From assembly GCA_002309695.1 (NCBI GenBank), contig DBXV01000015.1:1-33004 (forward strand): 33,004 bases of DNA, read 5' to 3'. The notes under the pieces were generated by a model that worked only from the letters and a program-made list of their open reading frames with translations, was not told where the DNA came from and made no database searches. The position numbers and the translations under genes were made by a program. This stretch comes from Myxococcales bacterium UBA1203 (GTDB lineage: Bacteria; Myxococcota; Myxococcia; Myxococcales; UBA5297). Position 1 is the stretch's first letter; each line of letters starts with the position of its first letter. Positions 26,447 through 33,004 of this stretch are shown piece by piece.

Positions 26447-27714
26447 TAGCCGGTCCAGTGCAGCGTCACGTTGCCCAGCTGGTCGTAGTTGCAATGGTCC
26501 GACTGGGCGTTCGTGGGCTCTTCCTTGATGAGCCAGGCGTCCACGCCCAGGCGGTCATAGAATTTATAGGCGTCGCGAATGTCGTCGTAGAGGCGCTCGC
26601 CCGTCCCATAGACGAAGGTCATGCGCACAACGTCGGCGATGCCGTCCTCGTCCCAGAGGAAATCATCCCAGGGCTCCTCGCCGCCGCACTCCAGAACGTA
26701 GGCCCCGGGATAGGCGTCGCCGTAGCGGGGAATCCAGCTGGCGGTGAGCATGATGGAGCCGCCCGAAGAGCCCGCGTAGAGCGTCTTGCTCTCGTCGATG
26801 TCCAGAGCGCCGCGCAGACCGTCGATGGCCGCTTTCAGTGCGTCCGCATTCTTGCCCGCCGTGTCCTGAGGATTGGAGGCGTATTGGCCATTGGAGCAGC
26901 TTGAATAGACGGGGCTCACGGCACGCCACCAGGCACACCCATTGGGCGCGCGTGCGACGACATAAAGCAGGTCCGTCTGCTTTGCCGCCCAGTCCCCCTG
27001 ATATTTGGGCGCCAGATTGTCCGTGTAGGGCGCCGCGCCGTCGCCGTGGAGATAGATGGCCAGCGTCAGAGGACCGCCGCTGACCTTGGCAGGCCCGAAA
27101 ACCTTCATCGCCACGCCGCCGATGGTGGTGATGCAGCGCCGCAGCTTGCTCCCGCCGGGCGTGGTGTAGGTGTCGCGCGTGGTGCAGTTCAGCGTGCCGA
27201 AACTGAACTGCGCCGGCGTGTCCGGGCCTGAACCCGCGTCCGACCCCGTCCCGTCATCGACACAAGAGAGGTAGCCGCTGTCCGCCCGGCTGCACTTCGT
27301 TCCCTCCCGACACGTCCAGGGAACCCAGCTGCCGTTCTTGCAGCGCATGCCGCCGTTGTCGTCCTCATTGCAGTACTGGTCCGCCTGCGTGCAGCCGGCC
27401 CCGGCGTCGGACGCCCCGGAATCCATACTTTCTCCGGCATCATCACCTGCGTCGGTACATTCGCCCGCATCAACATCCTCTTCCTCCCCACCCTGCCCCG
27501 ACGCATCATCCCCCTCAGTGTCCAAGCCTGCATCATCGCCGGCCTCGACGGTAGTCTGCGCATCCTCAGAGGCATCTGTCGCCGTCTGTTCGGCATCCGA
27601 CATCGTCCCCCAATCAATTTCAGCTTCGGTCTTGTCTGAACAGCTGCTGAACATCAGCGTCAGACAGGCAGCACCAAAAAAGACAGCCGGAATGGAAGAA
27701 AAACAATGTTTCAT
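26440..27714 (-). CDS. Secreted esterase-like lipoprotein with acidic linker and Cys-rich module
   Basis: A 424-residue exported protein. The N-terminus is a lipoprotein-type signal (hydrophobic to about 22, then FSSC, Cys25; Phe at -3 is unusual). Residues 27-106 are an Asp/Ala/Glu/Gly-rich linker. Residues 108-151 hold six Cys (CTQADQYC, MRCKNGSW, TCREGTKC, LSC), a likely disulphide module. The C-terminal domain is alpha/beta-hydrolase-like of the PHB-depolymerase/feruloyl-esterase type: YLHGDG for the oxyanion hole, AGSSGGS with likely nucleophile Ser317, and a possible catalytic His407 in SDHCN. The layout is typical of surface lipoproteins in Myxococcota-like genomes. Substrate unknown. 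ATG at 27714 has GGGAG nine bases upstream. Confidence 0.82.
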   Translation of the reverse strand: MKHCFSSIPAVFFGAACLTLMFSSCSDKTEAEIDWGTMSDAEQTATDASEDAQTTVEAGDDAGLDTEGDDASGQGGEEEDVDAGECTDAGDDAGESMDSGASDAGAGCTQADQYCNEDDNGGMRCKNGSWVPWTCREGTKCSRADSGYLSCVDDGTGSDAGSGPDTPAQFSFGTLNCTTRDTYTTPGGSKLRRCITTIGGVAMKVFGPAKVSGGPLTLAIYLHGDGAAPYTDNLAPKYQGDWAAKQTDLLYVVARAPNGCAWWRAVSPVYSSCSNGQYASNPQDTAGKNADALKAAIDGLRGALDIDESKTLYAGSSGGSIMLTASWIPRYGDAYPGAYVLECGGEEPWDDFLWDEDGIADVVRMTFVYGTGERLYDDIRDAYKFYDRLGVDAWLIKEEPTNAQSDHCNYDQLGNVTLHWTGYY

Positions 27715-28080
27715 GGCGTCTGGCTCCCAAATGAACGCGCGGATGAGTCCGGGGCTGGCTCAAAACGGCGCGGGGAGATGTCAAAAAATACTTTTTCGTC
27801 AATCGGTTCTTTTGGGGGAACACAAAAATTTTTTCAGGGAATGCAATGCGGGGAGCTGGGGGAGGTTGTATCGAAGGCTGCCAATCAGGAAACGCAAAGA
27901 ACTGCCTCAGGGCGAAGGGTTAGACATTTTTAGATGAGAATTTTTCCTAACCCAATGATTTTAGAGCGGTTTTTCAAATGTCTAAACCGCTTCAAAACTC
28001 TTTGAAACCGGGGATTTCAGACGAGAGGGGCAAGCAGTAGACATCTGTCGGTATCATCATTTTGGAATGAAACGGCATTC
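27715..28080. other. AT-rich intergenic region with nested inverted repeats
   Basis: About 370 bases without a supported gene, between the esterase start and the terminator of the 741-codon frame upstream. It holds a candidate promoter for the esterase and three inverted repeats on overlapping sequence: AGCGGTTT/AAACCGCT (27965-27972 and 27984-27991), GGGTTAG/CTAACCC (27917-27923 and 27947-27953) and TTAGACATTT/AAATGTCTAA (27920-27929 and 27976-27985). They are mutually exclusive as RNA pairings. The rest shows nothing I can name. Confidence 0.5.
27958..27986 (-). promoter_or_regulatory. Candidate sigma-70-type promoter for the esterase gene
   Basis: On the minus strand TTTAGA (27981-27986) is followed after exactly 17 bases by TAAAAT (27958-27963). 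These match four and five of six consensus positions. The -35 and spacer are covered by the AGCGGTTT/AAACCGCT dyad, which could be an operator. It would give a leader of about 235 bases to the esterase start, which is long, so the assignment is tentative. Confidence 0.35.
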
Positions 28081-28123
28081 AAAAAAATCGCCCTCATTGA
28101 GCGATTTCAATTCAATGAGGGCG
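28081..28123 (-). terminator. Rho-independent terminator after the lipoprotein gene
   Basis: A 12-bp perfect stem, CGCCCTCATTGA with TCAATGAGGGCG, around an 11-base loop is followed on the minus strand by A then seven T. It lies about 35 bases past the lipoprotein stop codon and ends the two-gene unit. Confidence 0.9.
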
Positions 28124-28156
28124 AGATGGGAATGGAACAAAATAATCAGCTTGATA

Positions 28157-30337
28157 CTAATCGCATCGCATTTCTCTGTCTGAATTATAGCAGCTCACCT
28201 GCCTGTCATTATCTCCCAGTTTGCAGTTAAAATAAAAACGATACCCGCTGCCCTCCGGACGCATGTCCTTCATCACAAGGCTGCCACATTTGTATTTTTT
28301 CTTGATAGCATCTTCTGCTTCCAGCATCCAGCGCAGCTGTTTTTGTTTATCAACGGTTGGCGCATCAGCTTTCTTCTGAGTGGCTGCTCCGCCTGCGTTT
28401 GCTTGCTGAGTCCCGCGCTCCGAATTTTCTTTTTTCATTTGTTTCTTATTGGATTGTGGATTGATTTTCTGAGCTATGATGTGCGCGCGCTTCCGAGCTT
28501 CGGCCGACGCATGCTCCATAGATTTCTGTCTGTCAAAAAATACCTCTATGGCATTTATATTTTCTATGTAATACTTCTGATACAACGCACTTCTTTTCAG
28601 GTCTCGAACGCCGTAAATTTCGATAGTTTTTGTAAAGAATATCATATTTTGTTCATGCGAATTGATGATTCCCGTATTTCCTGTGGATAAATACTTGGAT
28701 AAATGCTGTATCAGCATCAGACAGCTGGCGAAAACATCTGTATTCCACACATGGGTGTTCAGCATTGAAGTAAATAAATTTTCACAGACTTTGTCTTCTG
28801 TTAAATTTTTCAAATTCATTTCAGCTTCAATCTCGAGCCAGGCGGCGCGTCGGCCCGTCAGCCAGCTAATGCGCTCATTCAAGGCATCTCCATTATTCAA
28901 ATCTCTCATTACCGCCCAGCGCTGAAAAAAACCACATTGACTGAGCTCAAACTCAACCTCACCGATTTTCTCTTCCAATCGTTTTACATTCGCAGAAATT
29001 TTATCAATATCTGACAATAATGCTCTTCGTTGTTTTGCATTGATTTTTCCCAAAGCAACATTTCGAGCCTCAGCCTGCTCCTCCAGACGGCTTCTTTTAT
29101 CCCTTAATTCTCGTATTTTATTATTTAGATCATCTATTGTTTGTCGGCGCTGTTCATCCTTTTGCTGACATGCAGCAGCCTCCTGAACAATCCCCGTCAG
29201 CCTTTTGTATGCATCTGTCAGCCCGGAAACAACATCCAGAGGAACTGATTTGTCAGGCGCCTGCGCATCCCACCATCGCTCCAGCTTGAGTAACTCTTCA
29301 TTCATACTCAGATAATCTATCGAACCATCCTCCTCACTCAAAATCAGCTCCCCCAGAAATTCAAGTCCTTCATATCTGACAAAATTTCTCAGAATTTCTT
29401 TGATATTGGCGTCATAGGTATTCGCAGGTAATTTATCAATCTCTTTGAATATATTTCCAATCTCCTCTTCCTGAAGGCTGTCGAGATAATACAATCCATC
29501 CACGGCACTGAAAATGTCTGTCAGTAATTTTTTCATTTTATCATCAGCTTTATCAGAAACTAATTTGTTCAACCAAATTTTGAACTGTTTATTCAGCGAA
29601 GCAAATTTTCCTACATCAATTCCCTGACTATTGAACCGCATCACGGAGACATACTGCTTCAACTTCGTATCATTATTACAGGTGTCTCCAAAACGACTTT
29701 TATAATAATTACTGAATTTTTCTGCCTCATCATTTCGATTTTCCAGACGAAGCGCGGCAATGCGCAGGCACATTTCTCCTTTTTGATCAAATAGCGGCAT
29801 CATTTCGTTTTTTGCTATGTGGGACGCTATCATCTGATATATCTTTGATGGACCAAGAAATTGATATTCCGTAATAAAATCACGGTATCTGACATCACTG
29901 GCCTGAGAAACTTCTTCCTGAATGCGTTTATGCATGTAACTATCAGCTACACTGCTGCCTGCACCATATCCAACTGCATATTTGTGACAAAGCTGCTGAG
30001 CATTTTTCAATTCGGTATCATATTTCTGTAAATTCCCTTTATCTTGCATCGGGCGGCAGGAAATTGTCCCAGCATTCATAATTGTATTAATAATACTCCA
30101 TCCTGCCGCATATTCACAATCGTTCTCGCCCGCGTATTTCCATCGTAATGTCTTCTTGTTTTTCTCTCTTTCAGAAATTAACGCTACGGCATAGTTAAAT
30201 TCTGAATTCTTTGTGAGGTCGCATTCATTGCCTTTGTCGTCCACTGACAATACACTTTTGTCGAGCTGCCAGACAAAGGTGCAGCCGGATAGAAGAACCA
30301 TTGAAGCAAGAAGACTTACAAAAAGGGACTTGGTCAT
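28157..30337 (-). CDS. Large coiled-coil lipoprotein, unknown family
   Basis: I do not recognise a family. The 726-residue product has a clear lipoprotein signal (MTKSLFVSLL, then LLSGC; Cys19) and no other membrane segment, so it is anchored in a membrane facing the periplasm or surface. It is mostly helical, with several Cys in the first 220 residues (39, 74, 94, 117, 190, 220), a strong coiled coil at about 391-467 (repeats of DDLNNKIRELRDKRSRLEEQ type), a Lys/Gln-rich segment near 640-670, and a Cys-containing C-terminus (684, 705, 716, 725). The start at 30337 is chosen because AGGAG lies six bases upstream and the signal follows. It begins 32 bases after the Sel1 gene, so the two form an operon. 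Codons are AT-rich compared with the left part of the window. Confidence 0.85.
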   Translation of the reverse strand: MTKSLFVSLLASMVLLSGCTFVWQLDKSVLSVDDKGNECDLTKNSEFNYAVALISEREKNKKTLRWKYAGENDCEYAAGWSIINTIMNAGTISCRPMQDKGNLQKYDTELKNAQQLCHKYAVGYGAGSSVADSYMHKRIQEEVSQASDVRYRDFITEYQFLGPSKIYQMIASHIAKNEMMPLFDQKGEMCLRIAALRLENRNDEAEKFSNYYKSRFGDTCNNDTKLKQYVSVMRFNSQGIDVGKFASLNKQFKIWLNKLVSDKADDKMKKLLTDIFSAVDGLYYLDSLQEEEIGNIFKEIDKLPANTYDANIKEILRNFVRYEGLEFLGELILSEEDGSIDYLSMNEELLKLERWWDAQAPDKSVPLDVVSGLTDAYKRLTGIVQEAAACQQKDEQRRQTIDDLNNKIRELRDKRSRLEEQAEARNVALGKINAKQRRALLSDIDKISANVKRLEEKIGEVEFELSQCGFFQRWAVMRDLNNGDALNERISWLTGRRAAWLEIEAEMNLKNLTEDKVCENLFTSMLNTHVWNTDVFASCLMLIQHLSKYLSTGNTGIINSHEQNMIFFTKTIEIYGVRDLKRSALYQKYYIENINAIEVFFDRQKSMEHASAEARKRAHIIAQKINPQSNKKQMKKENSERGTQQANAGGAATQKKADAPTVDKQKQLRWMLEAEDAIKKKYKCGSLVMKDMRPEGSGYRFYFNCKLGDNDRQVSCYNSDREMRCD

Positions 30338-30369
30338 TTTGGGCTCCTGCACAAAATTATAACTAATTT

Positions 30370-32163
30370 TTAATGTCCACACCCCACATCATCATAGCCC
30401 TCGCCATTTGGATCACGTTCACAATAGGTTCTTATATTGATACCACTTACAGAGACTTTACATATAAGATAATCCGCGTCTCTCGACAAATGTCTGCATG
30501 CGAAACGAAGATAGCCCGTCAAATCCTCTTCGCTAGAAAAGTATCTCAACTCAGAATCATTAAGATCAAGATCCGAACAATTATACATGCCCTCTACAGT
30601 TTTAATAGCCTGTGGTTTTATTATATTCCTCCAATACAACTCCTGCTGTTCCTTTTCTTGTTGCCTTTGTTTCATTTCCAATTCTTTTGTCATTCTTTCT
30701 ATCTCAGCTTTTATACGAATCCCTTTTATTTCTTCCAATCCTTTTTCCGCGTCCTCGCTCCCATTGTCTTTGGCCAGCTGAAACCATTCTTCGGCGGCCT
30801 CCAAATCGCGGGAAACGCCTTTAGCATATAGATAAATATTTCCCAAATTATAGGCGGCCGCATAATCATTCAATTCAGCCGCCTGTTTGTAGTACTTGAT
30901 TGCTTTTGCGGTATTCTTCTGAACACCTTCGCCTTTCATGTGCATCAGTCCTAATTTGCGCAAAGCGACGGGATTCTTTTTATTGGCAGCTTTTGTATAA
31001 TATGCGGCGGCGGCTTTTGGATTCTCCTTTTTCTGGAGAATCATACCCATCGTCACCATCGAATCCACATCCCCCGATTTTGCAGCTGCCTGACATTCTT
31101 CTTCAAAAGGAATTGGCGCTTCGGCACACCCCGGTTTCTCCCATAATGAACAAACAACGGCCGGCGACAGAGAACTTTTGAGTATTTTGGACATCAGCAA
31201 CAGACTAAAAAGTTCTGGGTTATCGCCAGGAGGAATGTCGGGCAGCAGAAAAGCCTCCATACTCTTGGGAAAGCGGCTGAATATGTGTTTTTCCAATTCA
31301 TTTTCGCTACTGAGCTTAGTTTCACAGAACTCAAGGAGGTTTACAGAAAGATTGGTTTCAATCGCTATTTCCGTGATAAACCAAACAGCACGACGGACAA
31401 ATTTGGTCGGGATTCCGGGATGTTTGACAAAGTTACCGAAATATAGTCCTGCCTTTATTTTATCCTGAGGGACACCCTCAACCCCAAAATAATAAATCAG
31501 AGCAAGTATATATTGGGAAAGTTCGTTGTTTATCCGCCCAAAATAATCTATCGCTTTTGGAATATCTTTTCCGGTGTCAACACCTTCTCCGGTCAGATAA
31601 AGGCCCCCCAGCATTTCCAGATGGTCCTGACGCCTGCTGTACTTTGTTTGATTATCCTTCTGATTACTTTGTGTGGACTCAATCTCGTCAAACAATTCAT
31701 CGGCTTTCCTGAGTTTTTTATATGCCACTTCCGGATGAGAAGAATACTCGGCGGCAGCCTGCTCCACCAATGATTTATAATTTTCCCATAATTTCTTTAC
31801 GTTTTCTTGTTTTACCATCTCATTTTCTAATTCATTATTTCTTGCTTCTTTCTGTTTTTGTTTTACCGCCTCATTTGCTAATTCGTTATTCCTTGTCTCC
31901 TTCTGTTTTTGTTGTTTTCGATTTTTCAACTCACTTGTGCTGCTACTACTATGGCCCAGAATCCCCAAGAATGTTATACCCAACAATAAAATTGTCAGGC
32001 ACCCACATCCTATTTTCCACCCCTTAGACTTTTTCTTTGTCGATGACTCGGCGCCAGCATTGCTATCAACTGTTTGTTTTGTGCAAGCCTGCCCGCAAAA
32101 CGGACAAAATGTATATGCATCGGAAATTTCTTTTTTACAGCCTGGACATTCCATTACCGTCAT
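30370..32163 (-). CDS. Zinc-ribbon, membrane-anchored Sel1-repeat protein
   Basis: A 597-residue protein with unusual layout. Zinc ribbon at the N-terminus (CPGC 6-9 and CPFC 20-23); one membrane helix (about 51-70, CLTILLLGITFLGILG); a charged coiled-coil stalk (80-170) that includes a 17-residue tandem duplication; one Sel1/TPR-like unit near 182-212; three clear Sel1 repeats (about 363-467; AAAAYYTKAANKKNPVALRKLG, AIKYYKQAAELNDYAAAYNLG style, split here); a second charged helix (480-510); and a Cys-rich C-terminus (529, 556, 568, 581, 595). The ribbon is probably cytoplasmic and the repeats outside. Start ATG at 32163 has AAGGGGA upstream; a second ATG nine bases later is possible. Function unknown; Sel1 repeats usually mediate protein contacts. 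Confidence 0.85.
   Translation of the reverse strand: MTVMECPGCKKEISDAYTFCPFCGQACTKQTVDSNAGAESSTKKKSKGWKIGCGCLTILLLGITFLGILGHSSSSTSELKNRKQQKQKETRNNELANEAVKQKQKEARNNELENEMVKQENVKKLWENYKSLVEQAAAEYSSHPEVAYKKLRKADELFDEIESTQSNQKDNQTKYSRRQDHLEMLGGLYLTGEGVDTGKDIPKAIDYFGRINNELSQYILALIYYFGVEGVPQDKIKAGLYFGNFVKHPGIPTKFVRRAVWFITEIAIETNLSVNLLEFCETKLSSENELEKHIFSRFPKSMEAFLLPDIPPGDNPELFSLLLMSKILKSSLSPAVVCSLWEKPGCAEAPIPFEEECQAAAKSGDVDSMVTMGMILQKKENPKAAAAYYTKAANKKNPVALRKLGLMHMKGEGVQKNTAKAIKYYKQAAELNDYAAAYNLGNIYLYAKGVSRDLEAAEEWFQLAKDNGSEDAEKGLEEIKGIRIKAEIERMTKELEMKQRQQEKEQQELYWRNIIKPQAIKTVEGMYNCSDLDLNDSELRYFSSEEDLTGYLRFACRHLSRDADYLICKVSVSGINIRTYCERDPNGEGYDDVGCGH
31809..31910 (-). repeat. Two-copy 51-bp tandem repeat inside the Sel1-repeat gene
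   Basis: Copies at 31809-31859 and 31860-31910 match at about 43 of 51 positions. Each encodes 17 residues of the coiled-coil stalk, with the shared core RNNELANEAV or RNNELENEMV. Being in frame, unit gain or loss would change stalk length only. Confidence 0.85.
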
Positions 32164-32241
32164 TTTTTATTCCCCTTGTTTCAAACAAAAAAATCCCCCT
32201 CCCCGGACCCCATATCCAGAGAGGCAGATTTTGCATTGACC

Positions 32242-32290
32242 AAAAAAAATCGGGACGCCCAAATTGCTGGACGTCCCGATTTTTATTTTT
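32242..32290 (-). terminator. Strong hairpin terminator upstream of the Sel1 gene
   Basis: On the minus strand ATCGGGACGTCC pairs with GGGCGTCCCGAT (one G-U pair) around an 8-base loop and is followed by a run of eight T. The other strand also shows a T-rich run, so it may work both ways. It lies about 80 bases before the Sel1 start, so transcripts from the promoters further upstream must pass or stop here. Confidence 0.88.
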
Positions 32291-32348
32291 ACAACAGACT
32301 GAATTATTCGACGAAGTTACGGCATGCTCAGCATATTGCGTGGAGCAT
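32242..32348 (-). ncRNA. Candidate small RNA or terminated leader
   Basis: Inferred transcript of about 107 bases. It would begin six to seven bases after a perfect TATAAT and end at the hairpin terminator. Its 5' end can form a stem, CATGCTC (minus strand, from 32349) with GAGCATG (to 32323); the middle is AT-rich and unpaired by eye; the 3' end is a stem plus a T run. This is the usual outline of a Rho-independent small RNA. It could equally be the attenuated leader of the Sel1 gene. No family recognised. Confidence 0.35.
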
Positions 32349-32439
32349 GTAAGATTATACCCCCCCCCCATGTAGTATTCATCTTACATATATTTTGAGC
32401 ATTTTTTATATTCATCATAATGCCCAGGTCCCATTCCAT
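32317..32439 (-). CDS. Possible 40-codon leader ORF containing the G10 tract
   Basis: An ATG at 32439 opens a 40-codon frame that crosses the ten G at 32360-32369 (Trp-Gly-Gly-Gly) and stops at 32317, about 27 bases before the terminator stem. A purine-rich AGGTGAGG lies upstream at long spacing, so initiation is doubtful. If the tract gained one G or lost two, the frame would join one that stays open through the terminator to 32135, inside the start of the Sel1 gene. The codons beyond the tract look non-coding, so I rate translation as unlikely but worth a test. Confidence 0.2.
   Translation of the reverse strand: MEWDLGIMMNIKNAQNICKMNTTWGGGIILHAPRNMLSMP
32347..32389. promoter_or_regulatory. 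Inverted repeat flanking the G10/TATAAT element
   Basis: ATGTAAGAT at 32347-32355 and ATCTTACAT at 32381-32389 are a perfect 9-bp inverted repeat with 25 bases between. One arm overlaps the -10 and start region, the other lies at the -35 side, so it may be an operator. A second dyad, CATGCTC/GAGCATG (32323-32329 and 32343-32349), abuts it. Confidence 0.45.
32354..32382 (-). promoter_or_regulatory. Candidate promoter with a G10 tract in the spacer
   Basis: On the minus strand a perfect TATAAT (32354-32359) is preceded immediately by ten G (32360-32369). Seventeen bases upstream of TATAAT is ATGAAT (32377-32382), which shares the TGA core with the -35 consensus but only three of six positions. 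Any change in G number would alter the -35/-10 spacing, as in the known phase-variable porA promoter of Neisseria meningitidis. Confidence 0.45.
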
Positions 32440-32507
32440 CGAATTCCGCGCCTCACCTTTTTATTTTGTCATGTATTTTTGAACAAATCCCGCGGATGCG
32501 GCCGGGG

Positions 32508-32536
32508 CTGATAGATCAACTCTGTGACCTTGTCAA
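32508..32536 (-). promoter_or_regulatory. Promoter downstream of the RhuM gene, reading toward the Sel1 operon
   Basis: On the minus strand a perfect TTGACA (32531-32536) is followed after 17 bases by TATCAG (32508-32513, four of six matches). Transcription would start near 32501 and give a leader of about 340 bases before the Sel1 gene, crossing the G10 tract and the hairpin terminator. Confidence 0.55.
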
Positions 32537-32574
32537 TGCAAAAATTGAGGATGCGAAAAGCCTCTTTTCATTTT

Positions 32575-33004
32575 TTATTTTCCCTTTTTAGCCACGACCT
32601 CCCGCACTTTTTCTTTCGCGCTCTTTTCCGCCCCGCGAATGGTTTCAAGATATGCCTTCTCCACCGGCGAGAGCATCTGCGTCTGATATTTCCGATATTC
32701 GCGCCCGGCTTTTTCCAATGCCTCGCGATGGCTGATTTTCCCTGCGCCGCTCAGCAGTTTCCGTCCGCCCGATGACAAAACGGCGTCCAGCTGTTCGACG
32801 TAATCGCTCATATACATTGGTCTGTGTTCAATCGCGTTGATTTCCGCCAGGTCGAAATAGCCGGAGACCAGATTATTCAGAATGCGAAGCTCGTTCTCGT
32901 CGAGATAATTCTTGGCAATAGCAATATCTTTCAAGGCAGGGATTTCACCCGAAAACGTTTTCAATCCCATAAACGGCTTGTCGGCGTCTGCCCGCTCAAA
33001 AATG
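32575..33004 (-). CDS. RhuM-family protein, C-terminal part (runs off the window)
   Basis: The reading frame stays open to the right edge, so only the last 142 or so codons are present and the start lies outside. The visible part begins FERADADKPFMGLKTF and continues with DIAIAKNYLDENELRILNNL, AEINAIEHRPMYMSDYVEQLD and GAGKISHREALEKAGREYRKY, which match the conserved C-terminal half of the virulence RhuM family. The family was named from Salmonella pathogenicity island 3 and is often found on genomic islands; its biochemical role is not established. The end is Lys-rich. It suggests that the AT-rich segment may be acquired DNA. Confidence 0.85.
   Translation of the reverse strand, partial: IFERADADKPFMGLKTFSGEIPALKDIAIAKNYLDENELRILNNLVSGYFDLAEINAIEHRPMYMSDYVEQLDAVLSSGGRKLLSGAGKISHREALEKAGREYRKYQTQMLSPVEKAYLETIRGAEKSAKEKVREVVAKKGK

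Noticed and set aside
32135..32371. 78-codon minus-strand frame starting at the G tract
   Set aside because: As a free-standing gene it has no ribosome site, runs through a terminator hairpin and overlaps the Sel1 start. It is kept only as part of the slippage hypothesis.
32551..32569. Small GAAAAG/CTTTTC hairpin just after the RhuM stop
   Set aside because: The stem is AT-rich with a three-base loop and no adjacent T run on the minus strand; not convincing as a terminator.

Overview
The window looks like a chromosomal segment of a Gram-negative, LPS-making bacterium. The best guess is a deltaproteobacterium or Myxococcota relative. That is inferred from a Ser/Thr kinase with PEGA repeats, a TPR/PEGA/TonB-receptor fusion, an Asp/Ala-rich esterase lipoprotein, split heptose genes (separate kinase and nucleotidyltransferase) and an lpt-rpoN-hpf cluster. 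Most of the window is GC-rich and densely coding; from about 27.7 kb to the right edge it is plainly AT-rich.

0-6 kb: ribF and a small membrane protein on the minus strand lie divergent from a zinc-ribbon protein and birA on the plus strand. A Slt70-type lytic transglycosylase faces birA. 6-12 kb (minus): rlmI, lptC, lptA, lptB, rpoN and hpf run toward a strong terminator, combining LPS export with sigma-54 and ribosome hibernation. 12-17 kb (minus): a PEGA-containing Ser/Thr kinase, then a 988-residue TonB-dependent receptor with TPR and PEGA modules before its plug; each gene ends in its own terminator.

17-26.5 kb (plus): an APH-like sugar kinase candidate, a PIN-PhoH ATPase, a membrane-anchored beta-sandwich protein, rsmE, the two ADP-heptose genes, two glycosyltransferases and a second PhoH ATPase. 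Several of these are joined by 4-base ATGA overlaps. The heptose genes and glycosyltransferases suggest LPS core synthesis. A secreted esterase-like lipoprotein converges on phoH.

27.7-33 kb (AT-rich, minus): the least familiar part. A zinc-ribbon/membrane/Sel1-repeat protein and a large coiled-coil lipoprotein form a two-gene unit, and the two products share a similar cysteine-rich C-terminus. Upstream are a consensus-like promoter, a short leader ORF, a run of ten G placed between a possible -35 and a perfect TATAAT, and a strong hairpin terminator just before the first gene. This reads as either a terminated small RNA or a leader controlled by attenuation, with the G tract a candidate slippage switch. 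A RhuM-family gene runs off the right edge. No tRNA, rRNA, CRISPR array or insertion sequence was recognised.
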